NCBI GenBank assembly: GCA_947461155.1
Contig: CANHKE010000032.1
Coordinates: 1-8,865 of the forward strand
DNA length: 8,865 nt
Reading direction: 5' to 3'
From: Cytophagaceae bacterium
Lineage (GTDB): Bacteria; Bacteroidota; Bacteroidia; Cytophagales; Spirosomataceae
Shown here: positions 1 to 6,840 of the stretch, piece after piece
Layout: each line of letters begins with the position of its first letter
Numbering within the stretch: the first letter of the stretch is position 1
Notes under the pieces: generated by a model
Told to the model about the DNA's origin: nothing
The model's database searches: none
The model's input: only the letters and a program-made list of their open reading frames with translations
Translations under genes and position numbers: made by a program

Positions 1-539
1 GTATCGGTCCAAAAGGGCGTGAATTATTGCATAAAATGCAGGAATTGAATATAATTCTCGATGCTACCCACCTATGTGACGATAGTTTTGATGAGGCCAT
101 GGAACATTTTAGTGGACCCGTGTGGGCTAGCCATCATAATTGTAGGGCTTTAGTCGATCACAACCGGCAATTCACCGACGATCAATTTAGAGAATTAATT
201 CGTCGCGGAGCGGTTATCGGCCTGCCGATGGATGCTTGGATGATGGTCCCCAATTGGGAACGCGGAATATCAACGCCAAAATCCATGGGTGTTACCTTAA
301 ACACCATGATCGATCATTTGACGCATATTTGTGAGCTAGCAGGTAATACCGATCATGTAGGAATGGGAACAGATTTAGATGGTGGGTTTGGAAGGGAACA
401 ATGTCCATATGATTTGGAGACCATTGCCGACTTACAAAAAATCCCTGATTTATTGAGCGAGAGAGGATTTTCTGAAGCTGACATCAAAAAAATCTGTCAT
501 CAAAACTGGCTAAATTTTTTAGAAAAAGCCTGGGCTTAA
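1..539 (+). CDS. Peptidase family M19 (membrane/renal dipeptidase-like), C-terminal part; 5' end outside the window
   Basis: The frame is open from base 3 and stops with TAA at 537-539, giving about 178 visible residues; the family is usually 330-400 residues, so roughly the N-terminal half is missing. M19 enzymes are two-zinc TIM-barrel hydrolases that cleave dipeptides, often with a D-residue at the C-terminal position. Visible hallmarks are DATH (His coded at 69-71, matching the zinc-ligand His198 of human renal dipeptidase), WASHH about 21 residues later (matching the His219 ligand), and GTDLDGG (matching the substrate-site GGDFDG). The C-terminal helix with KKICHQNWLNFLEKA also matches the family's end. 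The TTG at 27 and ATG at 36 are internal and not real starts, because homology continues upstream to the window edge. The gene converges on the SDR gene and overlaps it by 4 nt. The family call is secure; the substrate is not determined. Confidence 0.9.
   Translation, partial: IGPKGRELLHKMQELNIILDATHLCDDSFDEAMEHFSGPVWASHHNCRALVDHNRQFTDDQFRELIRRGAVIGLPMDAWMMVPNWERGISTPKSMGVTLNTMIDHLTHICELAGNTDHVGMGTDLDGGFGREQCPYDLETIADLQKIPDLLSERGFSEADIKKICHQNWLNFLEKAWA
526..537 (-). terminator. Weak terminator-like hairpin with T-run at the end of the minus-strand gene chain
   Basis: Read on the minus strand, AAGC (537-534), loop CCAG (533-530) and GCTT (529-526) form a short stem directly at the SDR stop codon. 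A T-run begins in the last stem bases and continues past the stem to 523. The stem is only 4 bp (5 bp if the loop is counted as two bases), which is weak for an intrinsic terminator. It lies inside the last codons of the convergent dipeptidase gene. This is an inference from sequence alone. Confidence 0.25.
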
Positions 540-1288
540 TGTCTCGGCGCTGGACTGATGGAGGTCCAGCCACCATCCACGACTAAGGTTTGACCCGTGA
601 TGTGTTTGGCTTGTTCCGATAAGAAAAATAGGGTAGCTGCGGCAATATCTGTCACCTCTGCCGCTTTCCCCAACGGGGTAATCTCAGACCAATCTGCTTG
701 ATATTCCGTGTTTTTCAAGGTTCGTTCGGTAATCGTGGCACCAGGAGAAACCGCATTAATTCGAATGCCAAACGGAGACAAATCAATCACCAAATTCTTT
801 ACCAATTGATTTAAAGCCGCTTTGGTCATTCCATAAGCCGCTAAATCCGGATGCGCTTGATGGCCTGTGACCGACGACATGATGACAATTGAACCTGCCG
901 ATTGGTTTATACGAAGCCTTTGGGCAATTGTCTGAACCAGAAAAAAAGTACCCACTAAATTCACCTGTAAGATTTGTTCCATGGAAGCACGCTGGTACGA
1001 CCAAAAATCACCAAACGTAGTGATTCCTGCGTTACAAACGACTCCCGCTAACTCATGTGGAGAATCGGCAATCACAGGATTAAGCGCATCTAAAAATACT
1101 TGCGAACTTGCATCCGCATGTATCGCTTGAAAATCATGAAAACCTAAATCAGTTAATTGCTGAGACGCATTCGCCAAAACACCTGCATCGATTTCGTTCC
1201 AAACAACGAAATTTCCTTTAGTTAACAGCTGTTTAACTATTTCAAATCCAATTCCTTGGCCAGCACCTGTGATGACGTATAATTTCAT
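536..1288 (-). CDS. Short-chain dehydrogenase/reductase (SDR), classical type
   Basis: This 250-residue protein has the full classical SDR layout: the dinucleotide-binding TGAGQGIG at residues 7-14, CNAG at 85-88 (usually NNAG), structural Asn110, and the catalytic Ser139-Tyr152-Lys156 set (SS...YGMTK). It also has the RINAVSPG segment near 176-183 and the C-terminal GQTLVVDGG. An acidic residue at the end of the second strand (NEID, Glu32) favours NAD over NADP. The length is normal for a soluble cytoplasmic oxidoreductase. Its start ATG shares one base with the TAA of the upstream dehydratase gene (TAATG), which suggests coupled translation and a shared pathway. A role as sugar or deoxy-sugar-acid dehydrogenase is inferred from that neighbour. 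Annotation as a 3-oxoacyl-ACP reductase (FabG-like) would be a typical automatic but less likely call. The 3' end meets the convergent dipeptidase gene. Confidence 0.88.
   Translation of the reverse strand: MKLYVITGAGQGIGFEIVKQLLTKGNFVVWNEIDAGVLANASQQLTDLGFHDFQAIHADASSQVFLDALNPVIADSPHELAGVVCNAGITTFGDFWSYQRASMEQILQVNLVGTFFLVQTIAQRLRINQSAGSIVIMSSVTGHQAHPDLAAYGMTKAALNQLVKNLVIDLSPFGIRINAVSPGATITERTLKNTEYQADWSEITPLGKAAEVTDIAAATLFFLSEQAKHITGQTLVVDGGWTSISPAPRH
549..570. repeat. 7-bp perfect inverted repeat (hairpin) inside the 3' end of the SDR gene
   Basis: GCTGGAC at 549-555 and GTCCAGC at 564-570 are exact reverse complements separated by 8 nt. On the plus strand the hairpin begins 10 nt after the dipeptidase stop codon, where a terminator for that transcript would be expected, but no T-run follows (CACCATCC). 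It could be a chance consequence of coding sequence, because the arms encode conserved residues around the GGW segment and the C-terminus of the SDR. Confidence 0.4.
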
Positions 1289-3003
1289 TAATGTGAGTCG
1301 CGCGTGACAATGGAACCTGAACCACCTTTTAAGAAATCAAAATCTGCACCTTGATCCGCTTGTTCTACGTGGTCTATAAATAAACCAACGTAACCTCTCG
1401 GCATCGAAGGAGGAGTAAAGGGTTGTGCTAATTTTCGTTGTGCCAATTCCGCTTCAGAAACCTCCCAGTTGATGGAACGTTTCTCCACATCCAAACTGAT
1501 GTAATCTCCGTTTTGAACCCAGTTCAAAGGTCCTCCAGCAGCTGATTCAGGTGAAATATGCAATACAACTGTTCCAAATCCCGTACCACTCATACGTCCA
1601 TCTGAAATACGTACCATGTCTTTCACGCCTTTTTCCAACAACTTTTTAGGGATACCCATATTACCGACTTCGGCCATGCCTGGGTAACCTTTGGGTCCTA
1701 CATTTTTTAATACCATCACTGAGTTTTCGTCAATATCCAATTCAGGAGTATCAATACGTGCATGATAATCTTCAATATTTTCAAAAACAACCGCTTTACC
1801 CCGATGTTTAAATAATTCAGGAGAAGCTGCCGATGGTTTTAAAACAGCGCCTTGCGGAGCTAAGTTGCCACGAACCACGGCAATACCCGAATCTGGTTTG
1901 AAAGGCTGGTCGAACGTAGAAATAATCGTTGGATCATAAATCGGGGTATCCGTAATATTTTCACCCACCGTCTTACCGTTCACCGTGATGCTTGACGTAT
2001 GCAAATGTTCTTTCATTTGATTCATCAATGCCGGTAAACCACCCGCATAATATAAATCTTCCATGAAGTGAGCCCCTGAAGGTTGAATATTAGCCAAAAG
2101 AGGAATGTTAAGCGAAAATTTATCAAAATCATCTAAATGCAAATCCACCCCAATACGTCCCGCAATGGCCAATAAATGAATCACAAAATTCGTTGAACCA
2201 CCTGTAGCCGCATTCACACGAATCGCATTTTCAAATGCTTGACGTGTTAAAACCTGCGACATTTTTAAATCTTCATTGACCATTTCCACAATCCGACGCC
2301 CCGAATGTTGGGCTAAAACTTTACGTCGCACATCGGCGGCAGGAATTGCTGCATTTTGCGGTAAACTTAAACCTAACGCTTCTACCATGGTTGCCATCGT
2401 AGACGCGGTTCCCATCACAGCACAATGCCCTGGCGTTCGAGCCATACACGCTTCCGCTTCGATAAACTCCTTCTGTGACAATTCACCCAATTTATAGGCT
2501 TCGGCAAAACGCCAAACATCCGAAGTACCGATTTCCTTGCCCTTAAATTTACCTTTCATCATCGGTCCGCCCGAAATAACTAGCGTTGGCAAATCCACGC
2601 TACAAGCACCCATCACAAGGGAAGGAGTTGTCTTATCGCAACCACACATCAAAACGACACCGTCAATTGGATTTGCACGAATCGATTCTTCTACGTCCAT
2701 ACTGGCCAAATTGCGATACAACATGGCCGTGGGTTTAATCAACGTTTCACCCAATGACATCACTGGAAATTCAACTGGAAAACCGCCTGCCTCAATAATT
2801 CCCTTTTTCACAAACTCAGCAAGCTCTCTGAAATGGGCATTACAAGGGGTTAATTCCGACCATGTATTGCAAATACCAATCACTGGTTTTCCTTGGAAAT
2901 AATCATCGGGAATACCTTGATTTTTCATCCAGGCACGGTAGATAAATCCATCTTTACCCGTTTTGCCAAACCATTGTTGGGAACGCAATTTTGAATTACT
3001 CAT
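1288..3003 (-). CDS. IlvD/EDD-family dehydratase, sugar-acid (arabinonate/xylonate-like) subgroup
   Basis: This 571-residue cytoplasmic enzyme belongs to the Fe-S dihydroxy-acid/sugar-acid dehydratase family, which removes water to give a 2-keto-3-deoxy acid. The three expected cluster-ligand cysteines are visible: Cys54 (SELTPCN), Cys122 (MCGCDKTTP) and Cys194 (RTPGHCAVMG). CDK at 122-124 also carries the Mg-site Asp and Lys, and ISDGRMSGTGFGT at 466-478 holds the catalytic Ser472. The N-terminus (RSQQWFG...RAWMKNQGIPDDYF), ELTPCN and FGTVVLHISPESAAGGPL resemble L-arabinonate, D-xylonate and related sugar-acid dehydratases more than the branched-chain amino-acid enzyme IlvD. In characterised arabinonate dehydratases the cluster is [2Fe-2S]; that is family knowledge, not shown here. 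The start overlaps the preceding gene by 8 nt, and the SDR follows with a 1-nt overlap. The exact substrate is open, and biosynthetic IlvD is the less likely alternative. Confidence 0.88.
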   Translation of the reverse strand: MSNSKLRSQQWFGKTGKDGFIYRAWMKNQGIPDDYFQGKPVIGICNTWSELTPCNAHFRELAEFVKKGIIEAGGFPVEFPVMSLGETLIKPTAMLYRNLASMDVEESIRANPIDGVVLMCGCDKTTPSLVMGACSVDLPTLVISGGPMMKGKFKGKEIGTSDVWRFAEAYKLGELSQKEFIEAEACMARTPGHCAVMGTASTMATMVEALGLSLPQNAAIPAADVRRKVLAQHSGRRIVEMVNEDLKMSQVLTRQAFENAIRVNAATGGSTNFVIHLLAIAGRIGVDLHLDDFDKFSLNIPLLANIQPSGAHFMEDLYYAGGLPALMNQMKEHLHTSSITVNGKTVGENITDTPIYDPTIISTFDQPFKPDSGIAVVRGNLAPQGAVLKPSAASPELFKHRGKAVVFENIEDYHARIDTPELDIDENSVMVLKNVGPKGYPGMAEVGNMGIPKKLLEKGVKDMVRISDGRMSGTGFGTVVLHISPESAAGGPLNWVQNGDYISLDVEKRSINWEVSEAELAQRKLAQPFTPPSMPRGYVGLFIDHVEQADQGADFDFLKGGSGSIVTRDSH

Positions 3004-3649
3004 GAGTTATATTTTCTAGGTCTAAGGTCTTTTTTAAAATAAAACTTTGGTCTTTGCCAAAGGCATAATAACAGGCACGATATCCATTGCCAAAATCAGC
3101 GTATGGATCATTTGCATATTTTACTAAACGAACTAAACTATTTTTTTCCAAATAAAGTGAATCTTCTCCTGCATATCCGAAAGCTTGTCGGCCTTTTAAC
3201 GTCGGAAAACTAACCTCACGCATTTTTCCAGATACAAATTCTAAAGCCAAAATTTGTGTTCGTTTACTTGAATGCTGACCATAAATCCAAAATTCGGGTC
3301 CTTGGTTTGCGTTTAAATCAGATGCTAATATATGTGAGACTCGCCAGGCCAATTTCTTAGTAAAGACCAATTGGCTACTTTTAAACACACACAATACATT
3401 CGAATCTACTTTCGCCTCAAAATCCTCTATAAACGCACTTAAAACTAGGGTAGTATCCGATGGATCATTCGAATTTACTGGCGACGTTTCACGCAATGAA
3501 TCTGCAAAATCAGCAACCTGCAATTTATCTTCAAGCGTCACGTCAGAATTAATTATTTGATCTTGTTGCCAGATATACCAAAATAGCGCACCCAAAGCCG
3601 CTAACAAACACACAAAAAATAAACTTTTAAGCACCCGCATAAACGACAT
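2996..3649 (-). CDS. Membrane-anchored protein of unknown function with an FG-GAP-like acidic loop
   Basis: I do not recognise the family with confidence. The 217-residue protein begins with a single hydrophobic segment at about residues 6-27 (LKSLFFVCLLAALGALFWYIW), followed by a polar region to about 70, so the bulk probably lies in the periplasm behind an N-terminal anchor or an uncleaved signal. Residues 80-210 look beta-rich. They include SDLNANQGPEFWIYG at 110-124, close to the calcium-loop pattern of FG-GAP/VCBS-type repeats (DxNxNGxxE-W), but only one copy is seen. Two starts are possible: ATG at 3649, or ATG at 3640, which has AGGA about 8 nt upstream and would shorten the product by three residues. 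The 5' end overlaps the PatB-like gene by 23 nt and the 3' end overlaps the dehydratase gene by 8 nt, so it is a real member of the gene chain. Confidence 0.75.
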   Translation of the reverse strand: MSFMRVLKSLFFVCLLAALGALFWYIWQQDQIINSDVTLEDKLQVADFADSLRETSPVNSNDPSDTTLVLSAFIEDFEAKVDSNVLCVFKSSQLVFTKKLAWRVSHILASDLNANQGPEFWIYGQHSSKRTQILALEFVSGKMREVSFPTLKGRQAFGYAGEDSLYLEKNSLVRLVKYANDPYADFGNGYRACYYAFGKDQSFILKKTLDLENITHE

Positions 3650-4757
3650 CCTGAATAATTGAAATCGCTTTTTCTAAATGAACGCGCGGGCAAGCAAAAT
3701 TCAAACGAATAAAATGTCCCCCTTTAAATTGTTCACCACGCAATACATGCAAACCAGCTTTAAAAAGTCTTTTTTGGAAATCCCCATGCATTGCTGGATC
3801 AAATGAAATCCAAGCTAAATAGGTGGCCTCTAAAGGAAGCATCTCCAAACCAGGTAGCGCGTTTACCGATTCAAATAAGAAGTCATGATTAGCGCGCAAA
3901 TAGGGTAGTAGTGAATCCAACCAATCAGACGACATCGTTAAAGAAGTATGCATGACTTCGATGCTGTGACGCGTCAACATCGGAAAAAAACCGTTGGTCT
4001 TTTTGATAAACGCATCCCGAATTTCTTTATCAGGAATAATAGCAAACGCTCCCGCCAAACCAGCCGTATTATAGGCCTTAGAGGTGGCAAAGAAATTAAT
4101 TTCACTCTTGATACATTGGTGAGTAGATTGCGGCCTAATAGGCAAATCAGCATGTATTTCATCCGACACGATCAAACAATTGTAATGTGCACAGAGCTCA
4201 CGAATTCGTTCTATTTCAGCGTTGTTAAACACAGTGCCACCCGGATTATGCGGATTGCAAAATAAAAAGACCTTTGGGCCCTTTTTCAAAGCTTCTTCAA
4301 ATGCTTCAAAATCATAGGTCCAACGATTACCCGATTGAACCATCGGAAACGTAAAAAGCGGTCTATCTACCCAATCCGCCACTAAATGAAAGGGGTGATA
4401 TACGGGAACAGCAGTTAAAATTCCATCTTGAGGACTAGTGAAAGCAGCGCAGGCAGCAGCAATGCCCGGTACGATACCTGGAATCCAAACTTGCCATTCA
4501 AGTTCCGTTTCCCAACCATAAGACTGAAGTAATTTGGCCTGTGCGGCTAATTTTAACGCATCAGGAACAATGGCGTAACCTAATACGGCATGGGAAGTCA
4601 GGCGATTTAACGTTGCTAAAATCTCCTCAGCCACGGGAAAATCCATGTCTGCCACAGGCATAGGTAGCATCCCAGAAGCAGGGTAAGTTACATTATCCCA
4701 TTTGAAACTGCACGTATTTGTGCGATCAATAAGCTGATCAAAGTTGTATTTTTTCAT
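3627..4757 (-). CDS. PatB/MalY-type PLP-dependent enzyme (probable cystathionine beta-lyase / C-S lyase)
   Basis: This 376-residue fold-type I PLP enzyme of aminotransferase class I/II belongs to the PatB/MalY branch. Supporting marks in order are YNFDQLIDRTNTCSFKWD at the N-terminus (PatB-like), PMPVADMDF at 32-40, Tyr120, CNPHNPGG at 167-174 with Asn171, and SDEIHADL at 198-205, where Asp199 pairs with the PLP ring nitrogen. ATSKAYNTAGL at 224-234 has the Schiff-base Lys227, and RLNFACP at 351-357 has the carboxylate-binding Arg351. Family members cleave the C-S bond of cystathionine or cysteine conjugates, giving pyruvate, ammonia and a thiol; some act as transaminases. The protein is cytoplasmic with full family length. 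The start ATG overlaps the stop of the DUF1460 gene as ATGA (4 nt), a classic coupling arrangement. Nothing in the context explains why it sits after sugar-uptake genes, so its physiological substrate is unknown. Confidence 0.9.
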   Translation of the reverse strand: MKKYNFDQLIDRTNTCSFKWDNVTYPASGMLPMPVADMDFPVAEEILATLNRLTSHAVLGYAIVPDALKLAAQAKLLQSYGWETELEWQVWIPGIVPGIAAACAAFTSPQDGILTAVPVYHPFHLVADWVDRPLFTFPMVQSGNRWTYDFEAFEEALKKGPKVFLFCNPHNPGGTVFNNAEIERIRELCAHYNCLIVSDEIHADLPIRPQSTHQCIKSEINFFATSKAYNTAGLAGAFAIIPDKEIRDAFIKKTNGFFPMLTRHSIEVMHTSLTMSSDWLDSLLPYLRANHDFLFESVNALPGLEMLPLEATYLAWISFDPAMHGDFQKRLFKAGLHVLRGEQFKGGHFIRLNFACPRVHLEKAISIIQDVVYAGA

Positions 4758-5533
4758 TCCTTAAAAATAGGTCTAAATGCGCAAACCCCAATAAACTGTT
4801 TGTGGGTTTTCAGATAATCCACTAGCGTAAGCTTACTGATCATCACCCGATTAAATTCTTGCGATGCATGTAACAAATAAACATGTCCATTTTGCCGATA
4901 TACCATTCCTGTATGTAAAAAATCAATCGAAGACTTTTTTGAGACTAGACCAATCAAATCTCCTGATTTAAGCAGGGGCAATAATTTATTCAGCAAAGCA
5001 ATGGGTGTATATACAAAGGGTTGTTGGCTCAAGGCTCTTTCGCGTTCCCGTAAGCGCACTAAATCAATTTGAACAGCAGGTTTAGTGGACAAATATGTAC
5101 TCAAAAATGAAAAAGATTTCGGTGCCTGAACAAGCATATCTCGTGTTCCCACCAGCGGGAACCTTAAATTCCGCATGGCATCCGAAAAATAATGATACCT
5201 TTTTTCGTATGTGATCGAATCCCCCGCATATCGATTATGTATTAATCCTTTTCGATAGATGGAGTCAATGCCATTTGACTGCACTAATGCCAACGAATTT
5301 TCAATAAACGTCACGCAATCAAAGGCATTCAAATCAACAACCAATTTTTCTGGATTTTGGTCTGAAAGGGCATGCGACGTATAGGGCTTTCCTATAAATT
5401 GCATCCCAATAAGACTCACATCATGCGTTTTCCGTGCCGCTTGAATGGCCACACGAAGTGGCTGGGAAATTTGAGAGAACCCTTGGTATGAAAAAAGCAA
5501 CAAGCAAAAGAGACTTATTTTTCGCGAATCCAT
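4754..5533 (-). CDS. Exported DUF1460 protein (N-acetylmuramoyl-L-alanine amidase-like cysteine hydrolase)
   Basis: This 259-residue protein opens with a signal peptide at about residues 1-20 (hydrophobic ISLFCLLLFS, then likely cleavage before Gln21), a common Bacteroidota pattern. The mature part matches DUF1460, a papain/NlpC-P60-like fold. It has VVDLNAFDCVTFIEN at 65-79 with the presumed nucleophile Cys73, the RYHYFSDAM segment at 112-120, KSGDLIGLV at 189-197, DFLHTGMVY at 204-212 with the presumed catalytic His207, and LLHAS at 220-224. Structures of this family resemble peptidoglycan amidases, so a cell-wall or muropeptide-cleaving role in the periplasm is the best guess; direct activity is inferred. 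The ATG at 5533 lies inside the last codons of the transporter gene (19-nt overlap). No other in-frame ATG would keep the signal peptide, so the start is well fixed. Confidence 0.85.
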   Translation of the reverse strand: MDSRKISLFCLLLFSYQGFSQISQPLRVAIQAARKTHDVSLIGMQFIGKPYTSHALSDQNPEKLVVDLNAFDCVTFIENSLALVQSNGIDSIYRKGLIHNRYAGDSITYEKRYHYFSDAMRNLRFPLVGTRDMLVQAPKSFSFLSTYLSTKPAVQIDLVRLRERERALSQQPFVYTPIALLNKLLPLLKSGDLIGLVSKKSSIDFLHTGMVYRQNGHVYLLHASQEFNRVMISKLTLVDYLKTHKQFIGVCAFRPIFKE

Positions 5534-6837
5534 AAAACACTTACTGCTCCAGCAATGAAAAATACACCCGCCATGACAATGGCATAAATGGCATTGCCAC
5601 CATACACATACTTAACAATGGAGCCACCAATGATACCATTTACAATTTGGGGAACCGTAATAAAGAAATTAAAAATACCCATGTAAACACCCATCTTGGA
5701 CATAGGAATGGAACCAGCCAATAGCGCATAGGGCATCGCCAAAATACTTGCCCAAGCCATTCCGACACCCACCATACTCAGAATTAATAATTGAGGGTCT
5801 TGTATGAAATAAATTGAAATCAAACCTAAACCACCTGCTGTTAGGGATAATGCATGTGTTGCCTTATTTCCTAAATAGGAAGCTATCCTTGGCAAAAATG
5901 CAGCATATATCGCCGAAACACCACTATATACCCCGAAAATAATACCTACCCAGTTCGCGGCATCTTGAAAAGCTGGAGATTGATGGTCATTCAAATCCAA
6001 TCCATACACATGATGCGCAATGGCAGGTGTAGAAAAGACCCACATGGAAAATAACCCGAACCATGAAAAGAATTGAACCATACCCAATTGGCGCATGGTT
6101 TTAGGCATTTCTTTTATGTAGCGAAAAATGGAGCCAATGGAATCTTCCGATCCTTCTGTCTCGAATCCCATCGCATCACGTTCTTCCGGTGAATATTCTT
6201 TGGTACTTACAATTGTCCAAATAATCGCCAGAATGAATACACAAGCTCCTACATAAAATGAAAAACGCACATTATCAGGAATTTGACCAGGTTCAGCTAA
6301 TTTCGCTACGCCCATCCATTCTCCCAAAATATAGGGTAACCATGAACCGACTACAGCCCCAATTCCGATTAAAAATGTTTGAATCGAAAATCCAAGTGTG
6401 TTTTGTTCTTCTGGTAAATTATCCGCTACTAAAGCTCGAAATGGCTCCATCGCTACATTAAACGAGGCATCCATCATCATCAAAATTCCAGCACCGACAA
6501 TCATCGGTGGAATATATCCAGCCAAAGCACCCGCATGCGGAAAAAAGAATAGGGCAGATGCAGCCAATATCGCACCTGTTAAAAAAAAGGGCTTGCGTCT
6601 TCCCAAACCATTCCAAGTCCGATCTGAATAAAAACCAATAATCGGTTGAATCAACATACCTGTTAACGGAGCGGCTAACCAAAACCAGGATAATTGCTCG
6701 ACATCCGCACCAAAACTTTGAAGAATCCGAGAGGCATTTCCATTCTGCAACGCAAAGCCAAATTGAATGCCCAAAAAACCAACACTCATATTAAAGATTT
6801 GGCCTAAGGATAAATGTGGTTTTGTAATTTTTTTCAT
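5515..6837 (-). CDS. MFS sugar transporter, SLC45/GPH-like, probable maltose/maltodextrin importer
   Basis: This 440-residue inner-membrane protein has about twelve hydrophobic segments split into two halves by a charged cytoplasmic loop at about 212-248. The loop between the second and third helices carries GFYSDRTWNGLGRRKPF (68-84), the signature of the SLC45/sucrose-proton symporter type. MMDASFNVAMEPFRALVAD at 121-139 and MPYALLAG with GVYMGIFNFF in the second half are also typical of Bacteroidota sugar carriers found beside alpha-glucan genes. The expected role is proton- or cation-coupled uptake of maltose, glucose or short maltodextrins from the periplasm. It begins only 3 nt after the stop of the GH13 gene, and beta-phosphoglucomutase lies on the other side of that gene, which supports alpha-glucoside uptake. 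The substrate is inferred from these neighbours. The 3' end overlaps the DUF1460 gene. Confidence 0.87.
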   Translation of the reverse strand: MKKITKPHLSLGQIFNMSVGFLGIQFGFALQNGNASRILQSFGADVEQLSWFWLAAPLTGMLIQPIIGFYSDRTWNGLGRRKPFFLTGAILAASALFFFPHAGALAGYIPPMIVGAGILMMMDASFNVAMEPFRALVADNLPEEQNTLGFSIQTFLIGIGAVVGSWLPYILGEWMGVAKLAEPGQIPDNVRFSFYVGACVFILAIIWTIVSTKEYSPEERDAMGFETEGSEDSIGSIFRYIKEMPKTMRQLGMVQFFSWFGLFSMWVFSTPAIAHHVYGLDLNDHQSPAFQDAANWVGIIFGVYSGVSAIYAAFLPRIASYLGNKATHALSLTAGGLGLISIYFIQDPQLLILSMVGVGMAWASILAMPYALLAGSIPMSKMGVYMGIFNFFITVPQIVNGIIGGSIVKYVYGGNAIYAIVMAGVFFIAGAVSVLWIREK

Positions 6838-6840
6838 GGT

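Noticed and set aside
27..36. TTG at 27 or ATG at 36 as the start of a short complete dipeptidase-like gene
   Set aside because: The frame stays open to the left edge with family-like residues, so the gene is cut by the window rather than starting here.
783..1004. 73-codon minus-strand frame within the SDR gene
   Set aside because: It is an out-of-frame shadow; the SDR frame itself carries all catalytic residues.
2537..2902. 121-codon plus-strand open frame inside the dehydratase gene
   Set aside because: It is the antisense shadow of a well-supported gene with intact catalytic motifs, and its peptide resembles no family.
3948..4265. 105-codon plus-strand open frame inside the PatB-like gene
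   Set aside because: It is antisense to the conserved PLP-binding region and has no recognisable domain.
6258..6682. Several open frames of 67-77 codons on both strands inside the transporter gene
   Set aside because: They overlap each other and the real membrane protein frame, show no domain, and are what chance predicts opposite a hydrophobic coding region.
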